Source: an uncultured Methylobacter sp.
GTDB taxonomy: Bacteria; Pseudomonadota; Gammaproteobacteria; Methylococcales; Methylomonadaceae
Assembly (NCBI GenBank): GCA_903831545.1
Contig: CAIKYI010000055.1
Location: 1-7,542, forward strand
Direction: 5' to 3'
Length of the DNA: 7,542 nt
This document shows positions 1 through 5,882 of the stretch, piece by piece (positions within the stretch are counted from its first letter, which is position 1; each line of letters starts with the position of its first letter). The notes below the pieces were generated by a model, which saw only the letters and a list, made by a program, of their open reading frames with translations, was not told where the DNA came from and did not search any database. The translations under genes and the position numbers were made by a program.

Positions 1-36
1 ATTACTGTATTGATTTGTTGCGCTTTGAATAGCCAT
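1..36 (-). CDS. flgD: FlgD, flagellar hook-cap / hook assembly protein (N-terminal fragment)
   Basis: Only the first 12 codons are inside the window, reading M-A-I-Q-S-A-T-N-Q-Y-S-N on the minus strand from an ATG at 34-36. A ribosome binding site (AAGGGG on the minus strand, 44-49) overlaps the stop codon of flgC, so the two genes are probably translated as one coupled unit. FlgD caps the growing hook and guides polymerisation of FlgE. The assignment rests mainly on position, since flgD follows flgBC in nearly all gammaproteobacterial flagellar operons; 12 residues are too few for an independent family call. Confidence 0.7.
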   Translation of the reverse strand, partial: MAIQSATNQYSN

Positions 37-47
37 TTTTTATCCCC

Positions 48-461
48 TTACTGTCCCATTTTTAAAGTTTGAAGCATCATCTGCTTTGCAGTATTCAACA
101 CATCAACGTTATTCTGATAGGAGCGCGATGCCGACATCATATTAGCCATTTCTTCAACCGTATTAACATTGGATTTATAAATGTAACCATTGCTATCTGC
201 CATAGGATGGTTCGGCGCATACTCCATAACAGGCGCATCCTTACTCTCGACAACCCCTAGAACTTTGACTTTAGCCGTGGCATTTTGTTTATTCATTACA
301 TTATTCAATTCAGCGGCAAACACCGGCTGCCTGGATTTGTAAACATCGTCAACACTGCGACCGACACTGTTTGCATTGGAAATATTGCTCGCGACCAGAT
401 TAAGTCTTAACGACTGGGCATTCATGCCGCTTCCGGCGATATCAAATACACTTAAAGTCAT
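48..461 (-). CDS. flgC: FlgC, flagellar basal-body proximal rod protein
   Basis: This 137-residue protein matches the usual FlgC length. The N-terminal rod signature covers about residues 9-50: a G-S-G-M-N-A-Q start, then L-V-A-S-N-I-S-N-A-N-S (22-32) and an R-Q-P-V-F stretch. The conserved C-terminal helix (about 100-136) contains V-N-T-V-E-E-M-A-N-M-M and S-R-S-Y-Q-N-N-V, typical of rod, hook and HAP proteins that pack as coiled coils. FlgC is exported by the flagellar type III apparatus, so it lacks a Sec signal, and with FlgB, FlgF and FlgG builds the periplasmic rod. It starts 2 nt after the flgB stop, with an AGAGGG ribosome binding site (470-475, minus strand) inside the end of flgB. 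That tight packing, and the flgD signal overlapping its own stop, indicate a single flgBCD transcript. Confidence 0.97.
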   Translation of the reverse strand: MTLSVFDIAGSGMNAQSLRLNLVASNISNANSVGRSVDDVYKSRQPVFAAELNNVMNKQNATAKVKVLGVVESKDAPVMEYAPNHPMADSNGYIYKSNVNTVEEMANMMSASRSYQNNVDVLNTAKQMMLQTLKMGQ

Positions 462-463
462 GA

Positions 464-856
464 TTATTGCCCTCTGATTGCAGTCATTAAACCGCTAAAC
501 TTATCACCGATAAAATGTAAGCTGGCCTGATACTGCACAGCATTTTCGGCGTATCTGGCCTGCTCGACATGAGTTTCTACGGTGTTGCCATCCAAAGAAA
601 CCTGATTCGGATTCCTATACATGAGATTAGCCCCAAGCACCTGCTGCTGTGGTGAAATATGCCCCGCTGAAGTCCGTTCCATGGCTGCACCTGAAGCCAC
701 GGTTTGTTTTAAAACTGACTTAAAATCAAGATCACGGGCTTTAAAATTAGGCGTATCTGCGTTAGCCAGATTAGCAGCCAATATCTCACTTCGTTTTTCT
801 CTAAAAGCCAGAGCCTTGGGTTCAATGCCTAGTGCTGTGTCAAAATTAATAGCCAT
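464..856 (-). CDS. flgB: FlgB, flagellar basal-body rod protein
   Basis: The product is 130 residues, as expected for FlgB, the rod subunit closest to the MS ring and export gate. Residues 24-45 carry the rod signature E-I-L-A-A-N-L-A-N-A-D-T-P-N-F. The C-terminal half has Y-R-N-P-N-Q, S-L-D-G-N-T-V (87-93) and a final helix with N-A-V-Q-Y-Q-A-S-L. The ATG at 854-856 is chosen because an AGGAGA ribosome binding site (863-868, minus strand) lies 6 nt upstream and the protein then begins M-A-I-N-F-D, as FlgB proteins do. A longer reading from 901 would begin inside the sigma-54 promoter and is rejected. It is the first gene of the leftward flgBCD operon, divergent from flgA. Confidence 0.97.
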   Translation of the reverse strand: MAINFDTALGIEPKALAFREKRSEILAANLANADTPNFKARDLDFKSVLKQTVASGAAMERTSAGHISPQQQVLGANLMYRNPNQVSLDGNTVETHVEQARYAENAVQYQASLHFIGDKFSGLMTAIRGQ

Positions 857-889
857 AATGTATCTCCTGATTACTTTTACAAAAAACAT

Positions 890-905
890 AGCACAGCACA
901 TGCCA
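890..905 (-). promoter_or_regulatory. Sigma-54 (RpoN) promoter of the flgBCD operon
   Basis: On the minus strand the bases read TGGCATGTGCTGTGCT. Compared with the sigma-54 consensus TGGCACG-N4-TTGCW, the -24 GG (903-904) and -12 GC (891-892) are both present with the exact 10-nt spacing, and 10 of 12 defined positions match. Transcription would start near 879, leaving a leader of about 22 nt that still contains the flgB ribosome binding site. Sigma-54 control of rod and hook operons is usual in polar-flagellated gammaproteobacteria, unlike the FlhDC/sigma-70 control of E. coli. Confidence 0.8.
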
Positions 906-1059
906 ATAAAAAAATAACTTTTAAAATCAATTTATTATATTTTTACAATCATTTATCTCCCGTCTTGTAGTTGATTGGGCTTAAAATACCCAAAAACAGA
1001 TCGGCAAAAAATAGCCGCAAATACCTATATCTAGCCCTGCAAGCCTGATTCGAATGTAT

Positions 1060-1073
1060 GTCAATAATTTGAC
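1060..1073. promoter_or_regulatory. FleQ/FlrA-like operator in the flgB-flgA divergent gap
   Basis: The bases GTCAATAATTTGAC form an inverted repeat (GTCAA, 4-nt spacer, TTGAC). They match the P. aeruginosa FleQ consensus, as I recall it (GTCaNTAAAtTGAC), at 12 of 13 defined positions. The box lies about 155 bp upstream of the flgB sigma-54 promoter, a normal enhancer distance for a bacterial enhancer-binding protein, and 66 bp upstream of the flgA start. Its right arm also forms a possible -35 hexamer (TTGACT, 1069-1074), but the matching -10 region is poor. That FleQ binds here is an inference; no fleQ gene lies in the window. Confidence 0.6.
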
Positions 1074-1139
1074 TATTTGTTAAAAGTAACGATGTATCCC
1101 CCCTGAGGCAACTTACCAACATCTCAAAGCAGGCCACTA

Positions 1140-1844
1140 ATGATAAAGAAATCACCTGTACTTCTGATCCTAGTCTTCATTTTTTTAAGCAACGCTTACG
1201 CTGAAGAACAGGCGATGCAATCACATGAATCGATTAATGAAGCTGTTAAAGTTTATATTGCGCAGCATATAAACTTGTCAGGTGAGTTTGAAGTAAGCGT
1301 GACGCCTTTGGACAGCCGCTTAAATTTACCGCAATGCAGCAATTCGCTGGAGGCATTTTCTCCAACTGAAGTAATTAAAGCTGGCAGAGTCACTATTGGT
1401 GTACGCTGCAATAACCAGGAAAAAAAATGGTCGATATTTACTTCGGCCATTATTAAGACATTTCAAAATATTGTTGTTTTATCTCAACCGTTACAACGCG
1501 GCGAAATCATTACTCGAGCCCATCTTGCAATTGAACGAAGGGAAACATCCAATCTTAGAGATGATTTTGTCACTGAACTGGAGTATGTTGAAAACAAGCA
1601 ACTAACACATCAACTGAGTGCGGGAGCCATTGTTAGTCTGAAAAATCTTGTTGAACCCAAGCTGATCAAACGTGGGGACAAAGTCATTATCAGTACCTCA
1701 AGACCTGAATTTTCGATACGAATGAGCGGCATAGCGATGATGGACGGTACAAAAGGCCAGCTTATCAAGGTTAAAAATCAAAACTCCGGACGTATAATCA
1801 ATGCAACCGTTATCGAATCTGGTTTGGTCACGGTCAATTATTAA
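1140..1844 (+). CDS. flgA: FlgA, flagellar basal-body P-ring formation chaperone
   Basis: FlgA is a periplasmic chaperone that assists assembly of FlgI subunits into the P ring around the rod. The 234-residue product begins with a clear Sec signal peptide: K3-K4, a hydrophobic core at 6-17, and probable cleavage after A-Y-A at residue 21. The N-terminal domain has two conserved cysteines, C66 (L-P-Q-C) and C90 (G-V-R-C), which probably form a disulphide. A SAF domain follows (about 112-172, with L-Q-R-G-E-I-I and the A-G-A-I-V segment), then the C-terminal beta domain (R-G-D-K-V-I-I from 178; ending with a V-I-E-S-G-L-V-T-V strand). The ribosome binding site is modest (AGG at 1131-1133). It diverges from flgB and precedes flgM and flgN, the same gene order as in enterobacteria. 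Confidence 0.95.
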   Translation: MIKKSPVLLILVFIFLSNAYAEEQAMQSHESINEAVKVYIAQHINLSGEFEVSVTPLDSRLNLPQCSNSLEAFSPTEVIKAGRVTIGVRCNNQEKKWSIFTSAIIKTFQNIVVLSQPLQRGEIITRAHLAIERRETSNLRDDFVTELEYVENKQLTHQLSAGAIVSLKNLVEPKLIKRGDKVIISTSRPEFSIRMSGIAMMDGTKGQLIKVKNQNSGRIINATVIESGLVTVNY

Positions 1845-1877
1845 ACTTGCGCCAACAACCAAACCCATTAAAAAAAT

Positions 1878-1904
1878 TAAAGTTTTTTATCGTACGGCCG
1901 CTAA
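1878..1904 (+). promoter_or_regulatory. Sigma-28 (FliA) promoter of flgMN
   Basis: A -35 element TAAAGTTT (1878-1885, 8 of 8 to the enterobacterial FliA consensus) is followed by exactly 11 nt and a -10 element GCCGCTAA (1897-1904, 7 of 8 to GCCGATAA). Transcription would start near 1911, about 30 nt before the flgM start. It makes the anti-sigma factor gene a target of the sigma factor it inhibits, the known negative feedback of late flagellar control. flgM may also be reached by read-through from flgA, since no terminator is visible between them. Confidence 0.88.
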
Positions 1905-1939
1905 ATATCACAAATGAATAAAAGAGTAAGGAATTTGAC

Positions 1940-2242
1940 ATGGCTATCGAAATATCCAGCAAAATAAACAACTTTCAAACTACCAAAACGCCTCCAAAGG
2001 CTAATGTCGATAGTGAGAAAAAAACCACCATTACAAGCACAGAAAAAAATGACAGCGTTGCACTGACAAGTGCCTCGCAAGAAATTAAAAAAGCTGTTGG
2101 CTCATCCTCCGCAGCGCCTGTGAATACTGATAAAGTAAATGCCATTAAAAAAGCACTTGCTGACGGAAGTTATTCCATAAATGCAGGGCAGATTGCAAAG
2201 AAGTTGATTCAATTTGAAAAATTAATGCCTCAAGACAATTAA
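1940..2242 (+). CDS. flgM: FlgM, anti-sigma-28 factor
   Basis: FlgM binds and inactivates FliA (sigma-28) until the hook is finished, and is then exported through the flagellar channel so that late genes switch on. The 100-residue product has the expected layout. A polar, low-complexity N-terminal half rich in K, T and S is likely disordered and serves export. It is followed by D-S-V-A-L-T (38-43) and the conserved sigma-binding region at 61-93, with V-N-T-D-K-V, I-K-K-A-L-A-D-G-S-Y and I-A-K-K-L-I-Q-F-E. The start is well supported by TAAGGA (1927-1932) 7 nt ahead of the ATG. flgN follows after 10 nt. Confidence 0.95.
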   Translation: MAIEISSKINNFQTTKTPPKANVDSEKKTTITSTEKNDSVALTSASQEIKKAVGSSSAAPVNTDKVNAIKKALADGSYSINAGQIAKKLIQFEKLMPQDN

Positions 2243-2252
2243 TCCGTCATTT

Positions 2253-2747
2253 ATGATAGTAAAAACATTTCCGGTTACTGAGCAACTTATTCTTAATGCG
2301 CTTGGTTTTGCACAGCAGCTTAATCAGGAACTGGCAAGGGAAGCAGATGCGTTAAAACAAACGCAGCAGCCCGAAGTGATTAACGAGATCGCTGCCAAAA
2401 AAAAACAGCTGGTTGCAAATCTTGAGCAGTTTAACTCACAACTTGCCCAGGTACTGGCAACCGAGAATCTACCTAACAATCAAGAAAGCATAAAAGCCTA
2501 TTTTAATCGGGCTGAAGAAGCTGGCGTGCTAATTGCGGAAGCGTCCGAAAACTGGACGAAACTCATGGTGGCTTGCACTGAATGCCGACACTTAAATGAA
2601 CAAAATGGCGCCGGTATTGATCTTTTATCTCGCCATACCAAACGCTCACTGGATATTTTAAAAGGCAAGTCAGAATTCACCAATACTTATGGCGCAGACG
2701 GCGCAACCCAAAGCGACCGACATTCTCAGCGCCTGATTTCGGTGTAG
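2253..2747 (+). CDS. flgN: FlgN family flagellar export chaperone
   Basis: FlgN is the cytoplasmic chaperone that escorts the hook-filament junction proteins FlgK and FlgL to the type III export gate. The 164-residue product is almost entirely predicted helix, with heptad-like Q/L/E/A-rich stretches (about 10-65 and 75-115). It ends with the family's C-terminal segment R-S-L-D-I-L-K-G (131-138) followed by T-Y-G-A-D-G (145-150). It lies 10 nt after flgM and no good Shine-Dalgarno is visible before the ATG, so translation is probably coupled to flgM. Family sequence conservation is low, so the call rests on the C-terminal segment, length, helical composition and the flgM neighbour. Confidence 0.88.
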   Translation: MIVKTFPVTEQLILNALGFAQQLNQELAREADALKQTQQPEVINEIAAKKKQLVANLEQFNSQLAQVLATENLPNNQESIKAYFNRAEEAGVLIAEASENWTKLMVACTECRHLNEQNGAGIDLLSRHTKRSLDILKGKSEFTNTYGADGATQSDRHSQRLISV

Positions 2748-2889
2748 ACATTTTTAAAAACGTCCTCATTTACAGTATACACTTCTCAAAAAGCTCCCAG
2801 CTTATTACGTTTTCAGGTTTTCCTCTATCTACTCAATATCTTCCGGGGATGAATTAAAAACTCATCTATGATAGAATTTGCACAGCTTA
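2748..2889. other. Intergenic gap between flgN and tRNA-Arg; weak hairpins only
   Basis: No gene is visible. Immediately at the flgN stop is an 18-nt near-palindrome (2747-2764; GAC...GTC arms around an A/T core). A small AAGCT-CCC-AGCTT hairpin at 2791-2803 is followed by ATTACGTTTT. Either might end the flgMN transcript, but neither has a strong GC stem with a T tract, so I do not call a terminator. Confidence 0.4.
2867..2877 (+). promoter_or_regulatory. Possible -10 region of the tRNA-Arg promoter
   Basis: Two overlapping -10-like hexamers, TATGAT (2867-2872) and TAGAAT (2872-2877), each 5 of 6 to TATAAT, lie 12-23 nt before the tRNA. No convincing -35 hexamer is present at normal spacing, so this rests on position and the -10 alone. 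Confidence 0.4.
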
Positions 2890-2966
2890 GCCCCGATAGC
2901 TCAGCTGGATAGAGCGGTCCCCTCCTAAGGGACAGGCCGGTGGTTCAAATCCGCCTCGGGGCACCA
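2890..2966 (+). tRNA. tRNA-Arg (anticodon CCU, reads AGG)
   Basis: A full cloverleaf of 77 nt can be drawn. The acceptor stem GCCCCGA (2890-2896) pairs with TCGGGGC (2956-2962), followed by discriminator A and an encoded CCA (2964-2966). The D arm uses GCTC/GAGC. The anticodon stem GTCCC/GGGAC (2917-2921/2929-2933) encloses the loop CTCCTAA with anticodon CCT at 2924-2926. The T arm is GGTGG-TTCAAAT-CCGCC (2939-2955) with one G-T pair. It decodes the rare arginine codon AGG. This isoacceptor is a common integration site for mobile elements, but the flanks here show no integrase or repeated 3' end. Confidence 0.97.
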
Positions 2967-3122
2967 CCTAAATCACAAATTATATTACCAACGCTCTTGA
3001 ACACACCTACGCAAAACAAGAGATACCAGCTAATCCAACGCTACAAACTCCCAACATTCCCGATCATTCTCGAGCAAAGTCTCTGATTGCGATTGCTATA
3101 ACTCCCAACACCCTTTTCATAA

Positions 3123-3147
3123 AGCTGTAAGACATTTGTCAACAGCT
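3123..3147. repeat. Imperfect inverted repeat upstream of rhlE
   Basis: AGCTGT (3123-3128) and ACAGCT (3142-3147) are perfect 6-base arms, and between them GACA-TT-TGTC gives a second, inner dyad. An A/T-rich run (ATTTTATTATT) follows. It lies 27 nt before the rhlE start and could be a leader hairpin, a weak terminator for the tRNA transcript, or an operator. Nothing in the sequence decides between these. Confidence 0.45.
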
Positions 3148-3173
3148 ATTTTATTATTGAGACCCTAACTAAT

Positions 3174-4430
3174 ATGCCATTTACCACCCTCGGTTTATCT
3201 GATCCACTGTTGCGCGCCATTGCTGATGCGGGTTATACCACACCGTCTCCAATTCAATCACAAGCCATCCCCGCTGTTTTAGGTGGCCATGATGTTCTTG
3301 CCGCCGCACAGACAGGAACAGGTAAAACAGCCGGATTTACTTTACCTATCCTGCACCGTTTATCACAAAAAGCTTACGGCAATAATCGGCCGGTCAGGGT
3401 TTTAATTTTAACCCCAACCAGAGAACTCGCTGCACAAATTGGCGAATCAGTAAATAAGTATGGGGCACATCTTCACCCCCGCTTAAAGTCCGAAGTCGTA
3501 TTTGGCGGCGTAAAAATAAATCCTCAGATGATGAGATTACGGGGTGGCGTCGATATTTTGGTTGCTACACCGGGGCGATTACTGGATTTGGTTAATCAGA
3601 ATGCGGTAAAGCTCGATCAGGTTGAAACACTGATACTTGACGAAGCCGATCGCATGCTGGACATGGGATTTATTCGAGATATTCGTAAAATTATTGGATA
3701 TCTTCCAAAAAAGCGCCAAAACCTGCTGTTTTCTGCAACTTTTTCTGAAGATATTCGTAAGCTCACCACAGGGCTATTGGTTAATCCGATTAAAATTGAA
3801 GTCGCTGCACGCAATACGGCTGCTGAACTGGTTGAACAAGTCGCTTATCTGGTCAATAAAGCCAATAAAACCGAACTACTTTGTCATTTGATTAAAGAAC
3901 ATGACTGGCAGCAGGTGTTGGTGTTTACAACAACTAAACATGGCGCGAACCGACTCACCGAAAAACTTAATAAAATAAACATTAAAGCCGCAGCGATCCA
4001 CGGTAACAAAAGTCAGGGGGCCAGAACCAGCGCTTTAGCCGGCTTTAAAGCCGGTGAAATCAGGGTGCTGGTAGCAACCGATGTAGCTGCGCGAGGCATT
4101 GACATTAACTTGTTGCCACACGTGATCAATTTTGAACTACCCAAAGCGCCGGAAGATTATGTTCATAGAATTGGTCGTACCGGGCGGGCAGGAGAAGAAG
4201 GCAAAGCCATATCTTTGGTCTCTCATGATGAATACAGTTTTTTACGTTCAGTTGAAAAACTTATAGGCAAAGAGATTAAACGCGAACAAATCCCCGGCTT
4301 TGAAGCCTCTGCTGTAGCACCGCCAATGCCCCCCGAAGAACCTCGTGGACCTCGTCCGATCAGAAACTCAAGCCCTCGCAAGCCTGGAGGCAATCAAAAT
4401 AGAAGCAGGCCAAACACAAGAAACGCATAG
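3174..4430 (+). CDS. rhlE: ATP-dependent RNA helicase RhlE (DEAD-box)
   Basis: RhlE is an ATP-dependent RNA helicase linked to ribosome maturation and RNA decay. The 418-residue product carries the whole DEAD-box core in order: Q motif around Y21-P32 with Q28, motif I A-Q-T-G-T-G-K-T (45-52), Ia P-T-R-E-L-A (81-86), GG (111-112), Ib T-P-G-R (132-135), II D-E-A-D (156-159), III S-A-T (187-189), IV V-L-V-F-T-T-T (248-254), [11 protein letters not shown] (301-310) and [12 protein letters not shown] (331-340). The C-terminal tail (381-418) is rich in P, R, N and G, typical of RhlE, and probably binds RNA non-specifically. The N-terminus (F-T-T-L-G-L-S) aligns with the family, supporting this ATG although no clear Shine-Dalgarno precedes it. 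It is convergent with dbpA. Confidence 0.93.
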   Translation: MPFTTLGLSDPLLRAIADAGYTTPSPIQSQAIPAVLGGHDVLAAAQTGTGKTAGFTLPILHRLSQKAYGNNRPVRVLILTPTRELAAQIGESVNKYGAHLHPRLKSEVVFGGVKINPQMMRLRGGVDILVATPGRLLDLVNQNAVKLDQVETLILDEADRMLDMGFIRDIRKIIGYLPKKRQNLLFSATFSEDIRKLTTGLLVNPIKIEVAARNTAAELVEQVAYLVNKANKTELLCHLIKEHDWQQVLVFTTTKHGANRLTEKLNKINIKAAAIHGNKSQGARTSALAGFKAGEIRVLVATDVAARGIDINLLPHVINFELPKAPEDYVHRIGRTGRAGEEGKAISLVSHDEYSFLRSVEKLIGKEIKREQIPGFEASAVAPPMPPEEPRGPRPIRNSSPRKPGGNQNRSRPNTRNA

Positions 4431-4442
4431 TTTTTTACGAAA

Positions 4443-4487
4443 CGGGTTGCCGACCAGCATCACATTAGCAAGCTGATCAGCAACCCG
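4443..4487 (-). terminator. Long stem-loop between convergent rhlE and dbpA, probable dbpA-side terminator
   Basis: CGGGTTGC (4443-4450) pairs perfectly with GCAACCCG (4480-4487), and the stem continues through 4451-4458/4472-4479. On the plus strand the inner stem has two C-A mismatches. On the minus strand both become G-U pairs, giving a continuous 16-bp stem with a 13-nt loop. In the dbpA transcript the stem is followed by TTTCGT, a short and imperfect U tract, so termination is plausible rather than certain. It may also protect mRNA 3' ends. Confidence 0.6.
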
Positions 4488-4493
4488 ACAAAC

Positions 4494-5882
4494 TTATCCC
4501 CATTGAGACTTATGGACATTAAAACTGCGGCCCTTGATTTTGCCATTTTTTAAACAGGCAAAGGCTTTATCAATACTTTCACGTTTGACAGCCACATAGG
4601 CATGGGCATCAAATATATCGATTTTGCCTACTTCGCTGCCCGCAATACCACCAGCTCCGGTTAAAGCGCCCAAAATATCACCGGGACGTACTTTGTTTTT
4701 TCGTCCGCCGTCTATCCACAAAGTTATCATCGGCGCCTCGAAGCGTTGTTCATAGCTCATTTCAAAGGGTGCAACCTCATCCCATTTGACTGAAATAGCT
4801 TGATAGTCTTCAATAGCTTTAACCCGATTCAATTCCTGGTCAGTGCATAAACTTAAGGCTAAGCCCTTTTTACCTGCGCGCCCTGTTCGTCCAATGCGAT
4901 GCACGTAAATTTCAGGATCCCAGGGCAAGTCATAATTGATCACCGCCTGCATATCTTTAATGTCCAGACCGCGAGCAGCCACATCGGTCGCCACCAAAAC
5001 CGAACAACTTTTATTGGAAAAACGCACTAACACCTGATCACGCTGCTTTTGCTCAAGATCACCATGAAGCGCCTGAACAGAAAAACCGCATTTCTCCAAA
5101 GATCCGGCCACATCCTGGCATTCCTTTTTGGTGTTGCAAAAAACCACAGTTGATTCTGGTCGATAATAGGATAAAAGATAACCCAGCGCATGTGTCCTTT
5201 TGGATTTTTCTACCTGAAAAAAACGTTGCTCAATATCGCTGTCATGATGACTGGTCTCAATACTGACGGAAACCGGTTTGAACTGGTATTTCTGGCTCAT
5301 TTCTCGAATCGGATCAGCGTAAGTCGCTGAAAAAAGAAGCGTTTGCCGATGAGTCGGCGCGTATGAAATAACATCGGATATCGCTTCTTCAAAGCCCATA
5401 TCCAACATGCGGTCAGCCTCGTCCAGCACCAAAACTTTTAGGTTACTTAGCCGTAAACTGCGTTTGCGCAAATGTTCTTGTAACCGTCCCGGTGTACCGA
5501 CCACGACATGAACACCGTGTTCCAGCGAACCCAATTGCGGACCGAAAGGAACACCCCCACACAAGGTCAGCACCTTAATATTTTGCGTAAACCGTGCCAA
5601 TCTCCTGATTTCTTTGCAAACCTGATCGGCAAGTTCCCGAGTTGGGCAAACCACCATGGCCTGAACTCTAAAACTGTTAAAATCCAACTTGGATAACAAT
5701 CCAATACCAAACGCGGCAGTTTTACCACTGCCGGTTTTGGCTTGCGCGATTACATCTCTGCCATCAAGAATATGCGGCAAACTTTCTGCCTGAATTGGCG
5801 TTAAGTGGGTATAACCCAATGATTCAATGTTTTCAAGCAGGGCGGGTTTTAAAGCTAGGGAAGAAAATAATGCAGTATTCAC
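4494..5882 (-). CDS. dbpA: ATP-dependent RNA helicase DbpA (23S rRNA-specific, DEAD-box)
   Basis: DbpA is a ribosome-assembly helicase activated by hairpin 92 of 23S rRNA; it acts on late large-subunit intermediates. The 462-residue product, usual for the family, has all core motifs: Q motif near T28-Q31, A-K-T-G-S-G-K-T (48-55), P-T-R-E-L-A (80-85), GG (109-110), T-P-G-R (130-133), D-E-A-D (154-157), S-A-T (185-187), [10 protein letters not shown] (298-307) and [10 protein letters not shown] (328-337). The C-terminal RNA-recognition domain (about 385-460) includes I-D-G-G-R-K-N-K-V-R-P-G-D-I-L-G and K-I-D-I-F-D-A-H-A-Y-V-A-V, which distinguish DbpA from other DEAD-box proteins. The start codon is GTG (5880-5882), backed by AAAGAG 5 nt upstream and by the family-like N-terminus; no ATG fits. 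It is divergent from the polysaccharide gene at 6159. Confidence 0.96.
   Translation of the reverse strand: MNTALFSSLALKPALLENIESLGYTHLTPIQAESLPHILDGRDVIAQAKTGSGKTAAFGIGLLSKLDFNSFRVQAMVVCPTRELADQVCKEIRRLARFTQNIKVLTLCGGVPFGPQLGSLEHGVHVVVGTPGRLQEHLRKRSLRLSNLKVLVLDEADRMLDMGFEEAISDVISYAPTHRQTLLFSATYADPIREMSQKYQFKPVSVSIETSHHDSDIEQRFFQVEKSKRTHALGYLLSYYRPESTVVFCNTKKECQDVAGSLEKCGFSVQALHGDLEQKQRDQVLVRFSNKSCSVLVATDVAARGLDIKDMQAVINYDLPWDPEIYVHRIGRTGRAGKKGLALSLCTDQELNRVKAIEDYQAISVKWDEVAPFEMSYEQRFEAPMITLWIDGGRKNKVRPGDILGALTGAGGIAGSEVGKIDIFDAHAYVAVKRESIDKAFACLKNGKIKGRSFNVHKSQWG

Noticed and set aside
857..901. Extension of flgB by 15 codons to an upstream ATG at 899-901
   Set aside because: This start lies inside the sigma-54 promoter and upstream of the predicted transcript start; the ATG at 854-856 has a proper ribosome binding site and gives the family N-terminus.
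1003..1015. GG...GC pair resembling a rightward sigma-54 promoter for flgA
   Set aside because: Spacing is 9 rather than 10 nt and the flanking bases do not match the -24/-12 consensus.
949..1155. Open frame of 68 codons on the minus strand across the flgB-flgA gap
   Set aside because: It begins inside flgA, has no recognisable family and no good ribosome binding site, and covers the FleQ-like box; most likely chance.
1926..1939. Second FleQ-like sequence (10 of 13) immediately before flgM
   Set aside because: It coincides with the flgM ribosome binding site and spacer, which explains much of the match; the left arm is weak.
2747..2803. Rho-independent terminator for flgMN
   Set aside because: The palindrome at 2747-2764 is almost all A/T with no T tract, and the AAGCT/AGCTT hairpin at 2791-2803 has only a 5-bp stem.
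2890..2966. tRNA-Arg(CCU) as the attachment site of an integrated element
   Set aside because: No integrase, no second copy of the tRNA 3' end in the window, and both flanks hold ordinary housekeeping genes.
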